A stretch of 64,000 nt of DNA from Caldilineaceae bacterium (GTDB lineage: Bacteria; Chloroflexota; Anaerolineae; Caldilineales; Caldilineaceae), in the NCBI GenBank assembly GCA_022842065.1, contig JALHQH010000001.1, forward strand, positions 425,014 to 489,013. The letters are read 5' to 3'. Position 1 is the stretch's first letter; each line of letters begins with the position of its first letter. Of this stretch, positions 34,280-43,166 are shown piece after piece. Made by a program: the position numbers and the translations under genes. The notes under the pieces were generated by a model. The model was not told where the DNA came from. It was given only the letters and a program-made list of their open reading frames with translations, and ran no database searches.

Positions 34280-35791
34280 TTATTCTGGCATATCCGGGAT
34301 CTCTTCCGCGTAGAGCCAGGCTTGGAAAAAGGCAGTCAGATCCTCGCCGCTAACGGCTTCGGCCACGGCAATAAAATCAGCCGTCGTGGCGTTGCCCCCC
34401 GCATGCGCCGCATAGTAAGTGCGCAGGATCTCGAAAAAAGTCTCATCGCCGAGGGTCAAGCGCAGGGCATGCAGCGTCCAGGCCCCACGCTCATAGACCG
34501 CTGCGCCAAAGAGTTCATCAAGGGCGGGAGCACCGGGCGGCGGCAATTGGCGATTGCGGATCGCCCCATGCATGCCGCGCATGGTCGCATTAAAGACCGT
34601 CGCCCCTTTGGTATGTTCGGTCCACAAGTGGTGGAAATAGGTGGCAAAGCCTTCGTTAAGCCAGATATCGCGCCAGGTGGCCGGGCTAATGCTGTTGCCG
34701 AACCACTGGTGCGCCAGTTCATGGGCAATGATCATGTCAATGGTTGCTGTGCGCCCAAAGATTGAGCGGGTCTGCGTTTCCAGCGCGCCGCCAAAGGGCA
34801 CTTCCATCACAATCGCGCCGTAGCTTTCAAAGGGATAGGGGCCAATCAGCGCACTAAAGTGCTCGATCATATCGTTAGTGACGGCAAAGGTACGTTGCAG
34901 CCGGGCGCTGCTCTCCACCGGAAAGAAATTGATAATTGGTAAGCCGGCCGGCCCGGCCACCTCTACCATGTCAAACTCGGCCACATTGATCGTTGCCAGG
35001 TAGCTGGCCATGGGGTCGCTCGCTGCCCAGACGAAGGTGCGATGCGTGCCCTCATCAAGCTCATCTATCAACAACCCATTGGCCGCGACAACGTAGGGTT
35101 CAGGGGCCGTGATCCGAAAGGTGTAGGTCGCTTTGTCGCTGGGATGGTTGTTGTTCGGATACCAGGACATCGCCCCCGACGGCTCGCTGATCACATAGGT
35201 ACCCACCTCCTCAAAGTGCAGCCAACCGACCGCTTCGAAGGGCACGCCAGGATCAGTTACCGGCGTAGGCACACCCGCATAGGCGACGGTGACACTGAAG
35301 GCATCGCCATTCGCCAACACCATCGGCGGGGTGATCGTGAGTTCCTGCCCCTCGCGTGCAAACGACGCGCCGGCACTATTCACCATGACAGTAGAGACCG
35401 TCAGCCCACTTAGATCCAGGTTGAAGCTGGCCAGATCAGCCAGCGCCGTGGCCGAGATCGTCGTTGTGCCGCTGATCGTGCTGCGTTCGGGGTCAACCGT
35501 TAAGACAATGGTGTAATGGGCGACATCATAGCCACCATTACCCAACAGAGCATAGAGCTCATCATCAAGCCCTGGTGCGCCGGCCTCCCCTTCCACAACT
35601 GGTGGCGCGGTGGCTGCCACAGTCGGCTCGGGCACGGTTCCCGGCAAGGTTGTCCCCGGCGCGGGCCGCACGATCAGCCCTTGACAGGCCATCGTGGTCA
35701 ACACGGTGAGGATCACGAGCACGCGTAACAGTGTCCAGCCCTTGCGCCGGATCAGGTTGGAAATGGGATGAGAAGGGGTAAACCAGAGCAT
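34280..35791 (-). CDS. M1-family metallopeptidase, probable lipoprotein
   Basis: A 503-residue M1 aminopeptidase-like protein. The zinc motif is HELAHQWFGNSISPATWRDI followed by WLNEGFATY (HEXXH-x18-E, about 344-367). PFGGALETQT upstream replaces the usual GAMEN exopeptidase motif, so aminopeptidase activity is not certain. The N-terminal helix LLRVLVILTVLTTMAC ends in a cysteine that could be a lipoprotein attachment site, and a proline/threonine-rich linker follows. It is likely anchored outside the cytoplasmic membrane. The C-terminal helical domain is short (about 110 residues). GGAGTT precedes the ATG at 35791. Confidence 0.85.
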   Translation of the reverse strand: MLWFTPSHPISNLIRRKGWTLLRVLVILTVLTTMACQGLIVRPAPGTTLPGTVPEPTVAATAPPVVEGEAGAPGLDDELYALLGNGGYDVAHYTIVLTVDPERSTISGTTTISATALADLASFNLDLSGLTVSTVMVNSAGASFAREGQELTITPPMVLANGDAFSVTVAYAGVPTPVTDPGVPFEAVGWLHFEEVGTYVISEPSGAMSWYPNNNHPSDKATYTFRITAPEPYVVAANGLLIDELDEGTHRTFVWAASDPMASYLATINVAEFDMVEVAGPAGLPIINFFPVESSARLQRTFAVTNDMIEHFSALIGPYPFESYGAIVMEVPFGGALETQTRSIFGRTATIDMIIAHELAHQWFGNSISPATWRDIWLNEGFATYFHHLWTEHTKGATVFNATMRGMHGAIRNRQLPPPGAPALDELFGAAVYERGAWTLHALRLTLGDETFFEILRTYYAAHAGGNATTADFIAVAEAVSGEDLTAFFQAWLYAEEIPDMPE

Positions 35792-35813
35792 GATTTTAAC
35801 TCCACGATAAGCC

Positions 35814-35858
35814 TGGCGGTTATCACAAGCAACAAGCTGTTACCGATGACAACCGCCA
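35814..35858 (-). terminator. Hairpin between FMN reductase and M1 peptidase genes
   Basis: TGGCGGTTATCA pairs with TGACAACCGCCA (11 of 12) around a 21-base loop. It follows the minus-strand FMN reductase and could end its transcript. No clear T run follows. Confidence 0.4.
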
Positions 35859-35911
35859 GTATAAACGAATTAGGCAACGACGACAACGTCGCTTTTAGCT
35901 GCTTGCGGCAG

Positions 35912-36463
35912 CTATGCAAACTCAACCCCGACTAGTGCCCGCGTCAGCCGGACGCTATTAATCGCCAACTCTGCCACGCGGCTCTGGATCTCACTGGAGG
36001 CAATATGCATAGTCGGTTGGCGGTCATCACTAAAATCGCTGCCGGTGGCGTAGACAAAGCGGGGAATAATCAGGCAGCGAAAGTCGAGCATCAGGCTGTT
36101 GGCAAAACCCATCACCGACATATAACTACGTTGTCCACCGGCGGCACAGAGAAAACCGACTATTTTGTGGTTCCACGCCTTTAAGCCCAGTTCAAGCAGA
36201 TTTTTGGCGGCAGCGTTGACATCATAGTTGTAGACTGGCAGCGCAAGTAGCACCGTATCCGCCGTCCGGATGGCAGTAATGATTGGCTCGGCTTCTGGCG
36301 TCTTGTGCGCCGTCACCGCATCGCACATCAGCAAATTGTGCTCGCGCAGATCATACAGTGGGGCTTGAACCCCTAAGAGTTGCAAATGATGCACAGCCTG
36401 GCGGGCAAGGACGTAGGATCGACTGTAGGGATGCAGTGAGCAACTGATCACAATAATATTCAA
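35912..36463 (-). CDS. NADPH-dependent FMN reductase / NAD(P)H oxidoreductase
   Basis: A 183-residue flavodoxin-fold protein of the NADPH-dependent FMN reductase family. IIVISCSLHPYSRSYVLARQ at the N terminus is the phosphate-binding loop, LLALPVYNYDVNAAAKNLLE (about 92-111) contacts the flavin, and VGFLCAAGGQRSYMSVMGFA is the third flavin loop. It probably reduces flavin or quinone in the cytoplasm. The reading frame begins with TTG at 36463, as no in-frame ATG precedes the first beta strand; an AAGG stretch lies about 14 bases upstream. It diverges from the SNF2 gene across a spacer with a large imperfect palindrome. Confidence 0.85.
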   Translation of the reverse strand: MNIIVISCSLHPYSRSYVLARQAVHHLQLLGVQAPLYDLREHNLLMCDAVTAHKTPEAEPIITAIRTADTVLLALPVYNYDVNAAAKNLLELGLKAWNHKIVGFLCAAGGQRSYMSVMGFANSLMLDFRCLIIPRFVYATGSDFSDDRQPTMHIASSEIQSRVAELAINSVRLTRALVGVEFA

Positions 36464-36519
36464 GAGCGGTGCGCTGCCTTTCTGGGTTAGGTTGCTGTGT
36501 TACTGATTATTGCGAGTGG

Positions 36520-36622
36520 ACAGTAGGTCGGGAAATCGGTACATCGGGAAATCGGTACATCGGTAGGTCAGCCACTATCCACTGATTTACCGATTTACTG
36601 ATTTCCCGATCTACCGACAACT
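36520..36622. repeat. Imperfect palindrome with GGGAAATCGGTACATC direct repeats
   Basis: Two copies of GGGAAATCGGTACATC and the inverse strings GATTTACCGATTTACTGATT and TTTCCCGATCTACCGAC form an imperfect palindrome of about 100 bp. It lies between divergent genes, so it is not placed as a terminator. The words (GAAATCGGTA) are unique to this spot in the window. Confidence 0.65.
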
Positions 36623-36747
36623 ATGAATCCATTCACGCCGTCGTGGACTAGATTATAGTATAGTCATTCATCCTTCGCCCTTTTCGTTGTATGATATGTT
36701 AAAATAAAGCATAGAGACCGTAGCATTGCTTGCAGAATAGGTTCACC

Positions 36748-39700
36748 ATGTACATTCTTCACGCCCATTGGCAACCACCGACCACACCGACCGCAGCGGG
36801 TACGCTGATTTTCTGGGCGGAAACGGCATTGGCTCCGCAGCCGCCCCGCTATGATCGCAACCGCGAGCAGGTGTTGGATCATCCCTTTGCGGTTGACGCC
36901 AAAACCTTGCGCCAGATCTTGCTACCGCTCACCGGCGCAACGGTCAAAACCGAAAGTGGCACTGTTACCTTGCTGCTACCCACGACCCTCGCCGGCCCAC
37001 AGCCTTCGCCAAGTTTGCTCCACGACTGGAAGTTGGATCGACGCAGCAAGGTGACCTTGGAGCGCTGGCGGATGGAGAGCCTCCACCTTGCCCCCGTCAA
37101 TGCCCTGCCAATCCTGACCCATTTACCGGCGGCCTTTGAATTGCCGGCCAACATTCGCATCGGCGATGATCTACGCTTCTGGGAAACGGCCACCATGTTG
37201 GTGCTGGAGGTATTGGCACAGCAAAAGGTATTACCTACCCTGGCACAGGCTGATGCCGACGGCCAAAACTATCATGCCCGCTGGATGCCGGTCGTTGACG
37301 GTCCACGCGATGCACCGCGGCTGGCCCGTCTGCTCGAAGCAATGCCACCACTTTGCCGGGGCGGGGCCGACAGCGTCGAAGCGGCCCCCGAACCGCAGCA
37401 ACTACTCGACAGCTTTCTCAACACGATGACCGACGCCCTGGCCCGCCAGTGGGGGATCGACGACCGACCGGCAGAGAGCAAAAGTCAGAATGCGGCGCTG
37501 GGCTGGTTGCGCGGACTCTTTGGGGCCAACCCAGCGGTGAAGGCGGCCAACGCCCAGTTACAACGGCTGCAAAACAGTTATTACGCTTGGCTCCGCAATC
37601 TCTATGTCGCCGGTGACCGCCATATGCGCGTCGCCTTTCGCCTGGAAGCCCCGATGCAACAGGCGGCGAATGACAAACAGGAGCAAAGTAAAGATGAGAG
37701 CTGGATGTTGCATTTTCTGCTCCAGGCGCGCGAAGATCCCAGCCTGCTGATCCCCGCCACCGAAATCTGGCAAACGAGTGGCACAGTGCTCAAGGCGCTG
37801 GGCCGCCAAGTGGAACAACCCCAAGAGAAGTTGCTGAGCGGCTTGGGCTATGCGGCGCGCCACTTTCCACCCCTGGCCCGCACCCTGCAAGGGTCAACAC
37901 CCACGGCGGCCCCGCTGAGTACAGCCGACGCCTACACCTTTTTGCGCGAAACCGCGCCTTTGCTGGAGGAAAGCGGCTTTGGCATTCTCGTGCCGCCCTG
38001 GTGGAACAAGCCGGGGCGTCGCCTGGGCGTGCGGCTACAGATGCAGGGCAAACAAAAGAGCGGCGTCGATGCGATTGCATCGAGTAACATGACGATGGAC
38101 AAACTAGTTAGCTACCGCTGGGAACTCGCCCTGGGCGACACCACCCTTTCTAAAGCTGAATTTGACGCCCTGGTTGCGCTCAAATCACCGCTGGTGCAGA
38201 TTCGCGGCCAGTGGGTGCAACTTGATCCCCAACAGATCGAGGCGGCGATTGAATTCTTCCAGCGTCACGCTGAGGAAAAAGAGGTTGGTCTGCACGAAGC
38301 GATTGGCCTGGGGCTAGGCACCACCGAACTCGACGGTTTGCCGGTAGAAGATGTCGCCTTTGAAGGCTGGCTGGCGGAATGGATGCAGCGCTTTACCGGC
38401 AACGAACAGCTCGCCGTGTTGCCACAGCCGGACGCGCTCCACGCAACGCTGCGCCCTTATCAGGCTTATGGCTACTCGTGGATCGACTTCTTGCGGCGTT
38501 GGGGAATGGGCGCGTGTCTGGCCGATGACATGGGTCTGGGCAAAACAATTCAAACCCTCGCCATGTTACTGCGCATCAAAGAGCAGGAGAAGACGTTGCC
38601 GGGGCCGGTGCTGCTGGTCGCGCCCACATCGGTTGTCACCAACTGGGCGAAAGAGGTTGAGCGCTTTGCCCCGGCACTCTTCGCCCATGTCCACCAGGGC
38701 GGTGACCGGCTCAAAGGGCAGCAGCTGGTTGATCAGTTCAAAGCGGTCGATCTCGTGCTGACCAGTTACCCACTAATCCGCCGTGATGCCGAGTGGCTGC
38801 AACAGGTGAATTGGTTTGGCATCATCCTGGACGAAGCGCAGAATATCAAGAATCCGCAGGCGCAGCAGACGCGCTCGATTCGCGAATTGCCCGCCGGGTT
38901 TCGCCTCGCGCTCACCGGCACACCGGTCGAAAATCGGCTCTCCGAACTCTGGTCGATCATGCACTTTCTCAACCCCGGCTATCTGGGTTCGCAACAAAAT
39001 TTCCGCCAGCGCTTTGCCTTGCCGATTGAGCGTTACCAGGACAAAGAGAGCGCCGAGCAACTGCGCAAACTGGTCAGTCCCTTCATCCTACGCCGGGTCA
39101 AAACCGACCCGACGGTGATTCAAGATCTGCCGGAGAAGACCGAGACCAAGATCTACACCCCCCTGACCGAAGAGCAGGCGACCTTTTACGAAGCGGTGGT
39201 GTGCGAAGCGCTCGACCAGATCAACAACGCCGAGGATGAGATGGCGCGGCGCGGCAAGGTGCTGAGCATGCTCATGCAACTCAAGCAGATTTGCAACCAT
39301 CCGGCCCAATATCTGCACCAGATTGGCGACGATTACACCGCGGGCAACGAGGAGAAACGCAGCGGCAAATTGAGCCGCCTGGTTGAAATGCTCGAAGAGA
39401 TTACCGTGGTCGGCGACCGCGTGCTGATCTTTACCCAGTTTGCCGAGATGGGGCAGTTGTTACGCAGCTATTTGCAGCAGCAGTTGGGTGTCCCCACCCT
39501 CTTTCTCCACGGCGGCACCCCGGCGAAAGCGCGCCAGGGCATGGTTGAACGCTTCCAGGAGGAGGCCGACGGCCCGCCGATCTTTATTCTCTCGCTCAAG
39601 GCCGGCGGCGTTGGCCTCAACCTGACGCGCGCCAGCCATGTCTTCCACTTTGATCGCTGGTGGAATCCGGCAGTGGAGAATCAGGCCACCGACCGCGCCT

Positions 39701-39900
39701 TTCGCATCGGCCAGAAGCGCAATGTCCAGGTCCACAAATTTGTCTGCACCGGCACGCTAGAAGAGCGCATCGACGAGATGATCGAGCGCAAACAAGCGCT
39801 TGCGCAAAGTATTATTGGCGATGGGGAGGGGTGGTTAACTGAGTTGTCAACCAATGAGTTGCGCGAAATGGTGACGTTGCGGCGAGAGGAAATGGCGTAG
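36748..39900 (+). CDS. SNF2-family DEAD/DEAH helicase
   Basis: A 1050-residue bacterial SNF2/HepA-type ATPase. The N-terminal ~550 residues are the SNF2-associated region found in bacterial members. The motor follows: motif I DDMGLGKTIQTLAMLL (near 597), motif II ILDEAQNIKNPQAQQ (near 696), SAT-like LTGTPVENRLSELWS, then the C-terminal lobe with FTQFAEMGQLL, SLKAGGVGLNLTRASHVFHF and ATDRAFRIGQKRNVQVHKF (arginine fingers). It moves along double-stranded DNA and remodels bound proteins. I use the ATG at 36748, since the upstream TTG adds nothing family-like. Bacterial SNF2 genes usually sit next to a SWIM zinc-finger gene; here the SWIM gene is 850 bp on, with a toxin-antitoxin-like pair between. 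Confidence 0.92.
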   Translation: MYILHAHWQPPTTPTAAGTLIFWAETALAPQPPRYDRNREQVLDHPFAVDAKTLRQILLPLTGATVKTESGTVTLLLPTTLAGPQPSPSLLHDWKLDRRSKVTLERWRMESLHLAPVNALPILTHLPAAFELPANIRIGDDLRFWETATMLVLEVLAQQKVLPTLAQADADGQNYHARWMPVVDGPRDAPRLARLLEAMPPLCRGGADSVEAAPEPQQLLDSFLNTMTDALARQWGIDDRPAESKSQNAALGWLRGLFGANPAVKAANAQLQRLQNSYYAWLRNLYVAGDRHMRVAFRLEAPMQQAANDKQEQSKDESWMLHFLLQAREDPSLLIPATEIWQTSGTVLKALGRQVEQPQEKLLSGLGYAARHFPPLARTLQGSTPTAAPLSTADAYTFLRETAPLLEESGFGILVPPWWNKPGRRLGVRLQMQGKQKSGVDAIASSNMTMDKLVSYRWELALGDTTLSKAEFDALVALKSPLVQIRGQWVQLDPQQIEAAIEFFQRHAEEKEVGLHEAIGLGLGTTELDGLPVEDVAFEGWLAEWMQRFTGNEQLAVLPQPDALHATLRPYQAYGYSWIDFLRRWGMGACLADDMGLGKTIQTLAMLLRIKEQEKTLPGPVLLVAPTSVVTNWAKEVERFAPALFAHVHQGGDRLKGQQLVDQFKAVDLVLTSYPLIRRDAEWLQQVNWFGIILDEAQNIKNPQAQQTRSIRELPAGFRLALTGTPVENRLSELWSIMHFLNPGYLGSQQNFRQRFALPIERYQDKESAEQLRKLVSPFILRRVKTDPTVIQDLPEKTETKIYTPLTEEQATFYEAVVCEALDQINNAEDEMARRGKVLSMLMQLKQICNHPAQYLHQIGDDYTAGNEEKRSGKLSRLVEMLEEITVVGDRVLIFTQFAEMGQLLRSYLQQQLGVPTLFLHGGTPAKARQGMVERFQEEADGPPIFILSLKAGGVGLNLTRASHVFHFDRWWNPAVENQATDRAFRIGQKRNVQVHKFVCTGTLEERIDEMIERKQALAQSIIGDGEGWLTELSTNELREMVTLRREEMA

Positions 39901-39906
39901 AATGGG

Positions 39907-40323
39907 TTAGGCAGGCCAGGGCAGACGATGGATCTGGCGATCAAAGCTGTAGTATTCAAGTGGCGAAGGACGCAGGCGGACAACTTTGCCCATTCGACTC
40001 GCTTTGGTTTGAAGTAGTGGCAAGCGCAGCAGGTTGCGCAACAGGTCCGGCACTTGATACGTTTGTTCAATGGTAAGCACAACACCAACGATACAGTACC
40101 GCTGATTTGCACGGAATTTTTGCCAAAAATCATCCACATTGGTTGTGACAAAAGTAGGATTATTGGCTTGATGCAACAGCGTTGCAATCCCATCATCTTT
40201 GATCAATGTTTGAAGCCGTAACGCAGTAATCGATATAACTTGACCTGGATACCAGGATGCAATTGCTCTAATAACGATTGCATCCTGGATATTTTCATCG
40301 ACAACGATCACGCGTGGGCCCAT
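39907..40323 (-). CDS. PIN-like (DUF5615-type) toxin
   Basis: A 138-residue protein with the shape of a Mut7-C/DUF5615 PIN-like nuclease. VIVVDENIQDAIVIRAIASW has the first acidic residue, DDGIATLLHQANNPTFVTTN has the central ones, and VDDFWQKF completes the pattern. Such proteins are the presumed toxins of DUF433 pairs. The first residues (MGPRVIVVD) overlap the end of the DUF433 gene by 16 bases. The C-terminal part, RLRPSPLEYYSFDRQIHRLP, is outside the PIN core. It ends six bases after the SNF2 stop on the opposite strand. Toxicity has not been inferred beyond the family and the arrangement. Confidence 0.7.
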   Translation of the reverse strand: MGPRVIVVDENIQDAIVIRAIASWYPGQVISITALRLQTLIKDDGIATLLHQANNPTFVTTNVDDFWQKFRANQRYCIVGVVLTIEQTYQVPDLLRNLLRLPLLQTKASRMGKVVRLRPSPLEYYSFDRQIHRLPWPA

Positions 40324-40655
40324 TCCCGGCCTTCTGGCTCGTTTAAGAAAGCATTATGCAATGTCATGAATGCCTGATTTGCCAGCTTGATTGCTTCATA
40401 GACACCTGCAACAGTAACTTTACTTGGCTGATAATCATTAACTAACTCTTCAACAGTTCTGCCTAAAGAAAGTTGCGCAAGCATCACGCTCGGTTCCAGG
40501 CGCGTATACTTAAAGGTCGGTCGTCCCCCGCAAACCCCTGGGGCACGCACAATATGTTCGCCCAGCGGATAATATTCGTAAAGCTCGCCACCAACCATTT
40601 CGCTGACGAGTTGACCATTCTCGGCTGCTGTGCCATTTTGATAAGTTGTTGTCAT
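40308..40655 (-). CDS. DUF433 antitoxin-like protein
   Basis: A 115-residue protein containing a DUF433 domain: HIVRAPGVCGGRPTFKYTRL (about 34-53) and LGRTVEELVNDYQPSKVTVA followed by VYEAIKLANQAF (about 64-98) form the winged helix-like core. DUF433 proteins are found immediately upstream of PIN-like DUF5615 proteins and are taken to be the antitoxin and autoregulator. The cysteine in GVCGGRP is typical of the group. It is transcribed toward the SNF2 gene and against the SWIM gene, so the pair interrupts an otherwise common SNF2-SWIM neighbourhood. Confidence 0.8.
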   Translation of the reverse strand: MTTTYQNGTAAENGQLVSEMVGGELYEYYPLGEHIVRAPGVCGGRPTFKYTRLEPSVMLAQLSLGRTVEELVNDYQPSKVTVAGVYEAIKLANQAFMTLHNAFLNEPEGREWAHA

Positions 40656-40756
40656 CTGTCCTATCCCTTTCTCACTGCGGTGCGCTTACTACAGATAGTG
40701 TAACGAACCGCGGCGCGCTTGTCAACGGTCAAATTGAAGTCAAACAGGAATTGTGT

Positions 40757-41656
40757 ATGAGCTATCATTTCTATCAACAATTCGAGCACACCACCCCGAT
40801 TCAGACCGACGAGGGCATTAAAGCGCAGAGCAAGCGCGGTGATTTTGCCAAAAATTGGTGGGCCGTACGCTGGATCAAAACGCTAGAAAAGCTACTCAAT
40901 GCTGGGCGGTTAACCCGCGGTCGCTCCTATGCGCGCAAAGGGCAGGTGTTGCAAATTAAAGAGGGCAAGCAGGGCATTGAGGCCAAAGTCCAAGGCTCAC
41001 AAACGCTGCCTTACAAGGTGACGATTGCGCTCAAACCATTGACCGATCAACAGTGGGAAAAAGTGATCGATGCACTGGCCGCCCGCGCGATTTTTACCGC
41101 CCAACTGTTGGCCGGCGAGATGCCGCAAGAGATTGAAGAAGCCTTTGCCGCCGCCGGGGTCAGCCTTTTTCCCGATAAAGCAAATGAGCTGATCACCAAC
41201 TGTTCCTGTCCCGATCCAGCCAATCCCTGCAAACATGTCGCCGCCACCCACTACATCCTCGGCGAACAATTTGATGAAGATCCCTTTTTGTTGTTCCGGC
41301 TGCGTGGGCGCAGCCAGGAAGCACTTATGACCGCGCTACGCGCCAAACGCGCCGCTGCGACACCCACGTTGGCCGAAACCCGCCCCGCTTATGTGACGGC
41401 AACACCGGCCACGCCCCTCAACGAGACGCTCGAACACTTTTGGGAATTGGGACAGTCGTTGGCCGGCTTTCCCGTGCAGATCAAAGCGCCGAGCATGCCG
41501 CTCCCTGTGCTCAAACGGCTGGGGCAACCGGCCTTCTTGGATGAACCCTTAGAGCGGCTGCTGGGTCCAGCGTATCAGGCGATCTCGGACCAGGCGGTGG
41601 CGGCGATTGAGCAAACCATGCCGTCTACCGTTAACTCGCCTCCCCGCCGAGCATAG
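40757..41656 (+). CDS. SWIM zinc-finger protein
   Basis: A 299-residue protein with an SWIM domain, CSCPDPANPCKHVAATHYIL at about residues 154-173 (C-x-C-x6-C-x-H), which binds zinc and probably nucleic acid or a protein partner. The N terminus MSYHFYQQFEHTTPIQTDEG and the block FAKNWWAVRWIKTLEKLLNA, then GRLTRGRSYARKGQVLQIK, are typical of SWIM proteins encoded beside bacterial SNF2 helicases. It most likely acts with the SNF2 protein at 36748. AGGA precedes the ATG at 40757; upstream in-frame codons lack family features. Confidence 0.85.
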   Translation: MSYHFYQQFEHTTPIQTDEGIKAQSKRGDFAKNWWAVRWIKTLEKLLNAGRLTRGRSYARKGQVLQIKEGKQGIEAKVQGSQTLPYKVTIALKPLTDQQWEKVIDALAARAIFTAQLLAGEMPQEIEEAFAAAGVSLFPDKANELITNCSCPDPANPCKHVAATHYILGEQFDEDPFLLFRLRGRSQEALMTALRAKRAAATPTLAETRPAYVTATPATPLNETLEHFWELGQSLAGFPVQIKAPSMPLPVLKRLGQPAFLDEPLERLLGPAYQAISDQAVAAIEQTMPSTVNSPPRRA

Positions 41657-41765
41657 TCAAACATCGCCATAATTGTCGCTAAATCAAGACAACATGGTAA
41701 AATTGTGTTCAGTATGGTCGGTGATAAGTTTATCAGCGTTCGCGTGTGTACGAAAGAAGTGCCCT

Positions 41766-42182
41766 ATGACAACCGTTACCCTTGAACTGCCGCAAGATCT
41801 CTACCAGCTTGCACAACATACGGCGCAGCGTTCACAACAACCGATTGAACAGGTCTTACTTGATTGGATACAGCCCCCAAACCAGGCTCGTGAGGGCCAA
41901 GGTGCGGAGATCGATCTGCAAAGTACTTTAGTCGATCTTGAACGGCTCACAAATGCCGAGTTAATACAAGTCGTCAACGCTACTCTACCACCCCGTGATG
42001 TTGCGCGCTTACAGCATCTCCTTGTCCTCCAACAACAACGCGGATTAACGACCAAAGAGTATAACGAGGCCGAACAATTGGTAAAGCAAGAGGATTTTCA
42101 AACCCTACGCAAAGCCAAAGCACTCTATTTGCTCAAACAACGCAACGCCTTCCCCACGGATCTATCTATACCAGGTATGTAG
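41766..42182 (+). CDS. Hypothetical protein with ribbon-helix-helix-like N terminus
   Basis: A 138-residue protein. The first 32 residues, MTTVTLELPQDLYQLAQHTA then QRSQQPIEQVLLDWI, have the strand-helix-helix pattern of RHH antitoxins. The rest is helical and charged with ARLQHLLVLQQQRGLTTKEY and NEAEQLVKQ, typical of small regulators in Cyanobacteria and Chloroflexota that precede toxin-like or HNH genes. Six bases separate it from the HNH gene. I take it as the likely partner or regulator of that nuclease; this is inference from arrangement. The ATG at 41766 is chosen because the codons upstream look non-coding. Confidence 0.6.
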   Translation: MTTVTLELPQDLYQLAQHTAQRSQQPIEQVLLDWIQPPNQAREGQGAEIDLQSTLVDLERLTNAELIQVVNATLPPRDVARLQHLLVLQQQRGLTTKEYNEAEQLVKQEDFQTLRKAKALYLLKQRNAFPTDLSIPGM

Positions 42183-42188
42183 CCGATC

Positions 42189-42641
42189 ATGCCTTACACT
42201 TCCCCTGGATTGCGCCAACAAGTAGCCGTGCGCGCTCGATATTGTTGTGAATACTGTCAAAGCGCCGAACGCATTACCAGTGGCCCCATGCATATTGAGT
42301 ATATAGTGCCAGTTGCCAAAGGTGGCGAAACTCTGCTTGGCAACCTCGCCTATGCTTGTGCCCGCTGCAACCTGCATAAAGGGGCACGTATTGATTTTTT
42401 CGACCCCGTAAGTCAAACTAGGGTACTTCTCTTCAACCCCCGTTTGGAGCAATGGCAACAGCACTTTACCTGGAGCAATGACAAAACCCGTATTCTTGGC
42501 TTTACAGCCACCGGTCGTGTTACGATCGCTGCGCTGAAGATGAACGACCCAGTCATTGTCATGAGCCGCAGCCTCTGGGTCAGTTTTGGCCTTCATCCAC
42601 CTCAAGATGAAGCACCTTCACAGTTGCCATTTAGTCAATAG
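42189..42641 (+). CDS. HNH endonuclease
   Basis: A 150-residue HNH nuclease. CCEYCQSAERITSGPMHIEY has the first CxxC and the H-x-E core, and then VPVAKGGETLLGNLAYACAR with CNLHKG supplies the second zinc pair and the HNH asparagine/histidine. The C-terminal half (ILGFTATGRVTIAALKMNDP) is a common extension in the cyanobacterial/Chloroflexota subgroup and may contact DNA. It is likely cotranscribed with the RHH-like gene six bases upstream. Whether it is a toxin, a defence nuclease or a homing-type enzyme cannot be told from sequence. Confidence 0.88.
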   Translation: MPYTSPGLRQQVAVRARYCCEYCQSAERITSGPMHIEYIVPVAKGGETLLGNLAYACARCNLHKGARIDFFDPVSQTRVLLFNPRLEQWQQHFTWSNDKTRILGFTATGRVTIAALKMNDPVIVMSRSLWVSFGLHPPQDEAPSQLPFSQ

Positions 42642-42659
42642 CACAAAGGAGCGACACCA

Positions 42660-43142
42660 ATGACCACCGGCAAACTCGAAGCGATCTGGCTCAAGCGGGC
42701 CAAACGCGGGCCGATGGATCCCAAATCCGCAGCCAAACTCAAAGCCGGGCGTGGCCTGGTCGGCAATGCTAACCAAGGCGGCAAGCGCCAGGTAACGATC
42801 ATCGCCCAGGAGCGCTGGCAGACGTTGATGGCGCAAACCGGGGCCACGCTCAACCCGGCGGCACGGCGCGCCAACCTGCTGGTCAGCGGCATCAACCTGG
42901 CAAATAGTCGCGGTCAGGTCCTTCAGATTGGCCTGGTGCGGATTCGTATCTACAATGAAACCCGCCCCTGTGAACGAATGGACGAAGCCCATCTCGGCCT
43001 GCGGGAGGCGATGAAAGCCGATTGGGGTGGCGGAGCCTTTGGCGAAGTGCTCAATGATGGCGAAATTGTGGTTGGTGATGTGGTGCAGTGGGTGACCGAA
43101 AGCACCGATCCTCAATCCCAAATCAGCCAAATCAGCGCGTGA
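42660..43142 (+). CDS. MOSC-domain protein
   Basis: A 160-residue stand-alone MOSC domain. GKLEAIWLKRAKRGPMDPKS opens it, GLVGNANQGGKRQVTIIAQE (about 31-50) and ARRANLLVSGINLANSRGQV (about 68-87) are conserved, and RIRIYNETRPCERMDEAHLG (about 93-112) carries the conserved cysteine. It ends with GAFGEVLNDGEIVVGDVVQW. MOSC proteins bind molybdenum cofactor sulfur and, in the YiiM/mARC group, reduce N-hydroxylated compounds. AAAGGAG precedes the ATG. It follows the HNH gene by 18 bases and may share its transcript. Confidence 0.88.
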   Translation: MTTGKLEAIWLKRAKRGPMDPKSAAKLKAGRGLVGNANQGGKRQVTIIAQERWQTLMAQTGATLNPAARRANLLVSGINLANSRGQVLQIGLVRIRIYNETRPCERMDEAHLGLREAMKADWGGGAFGEVLNDGEIVVGDVVQWVTESTDPQSQISQISA

Positions 43143-43166
43143 TAAAAGCTAAAAATAAAACGTACG

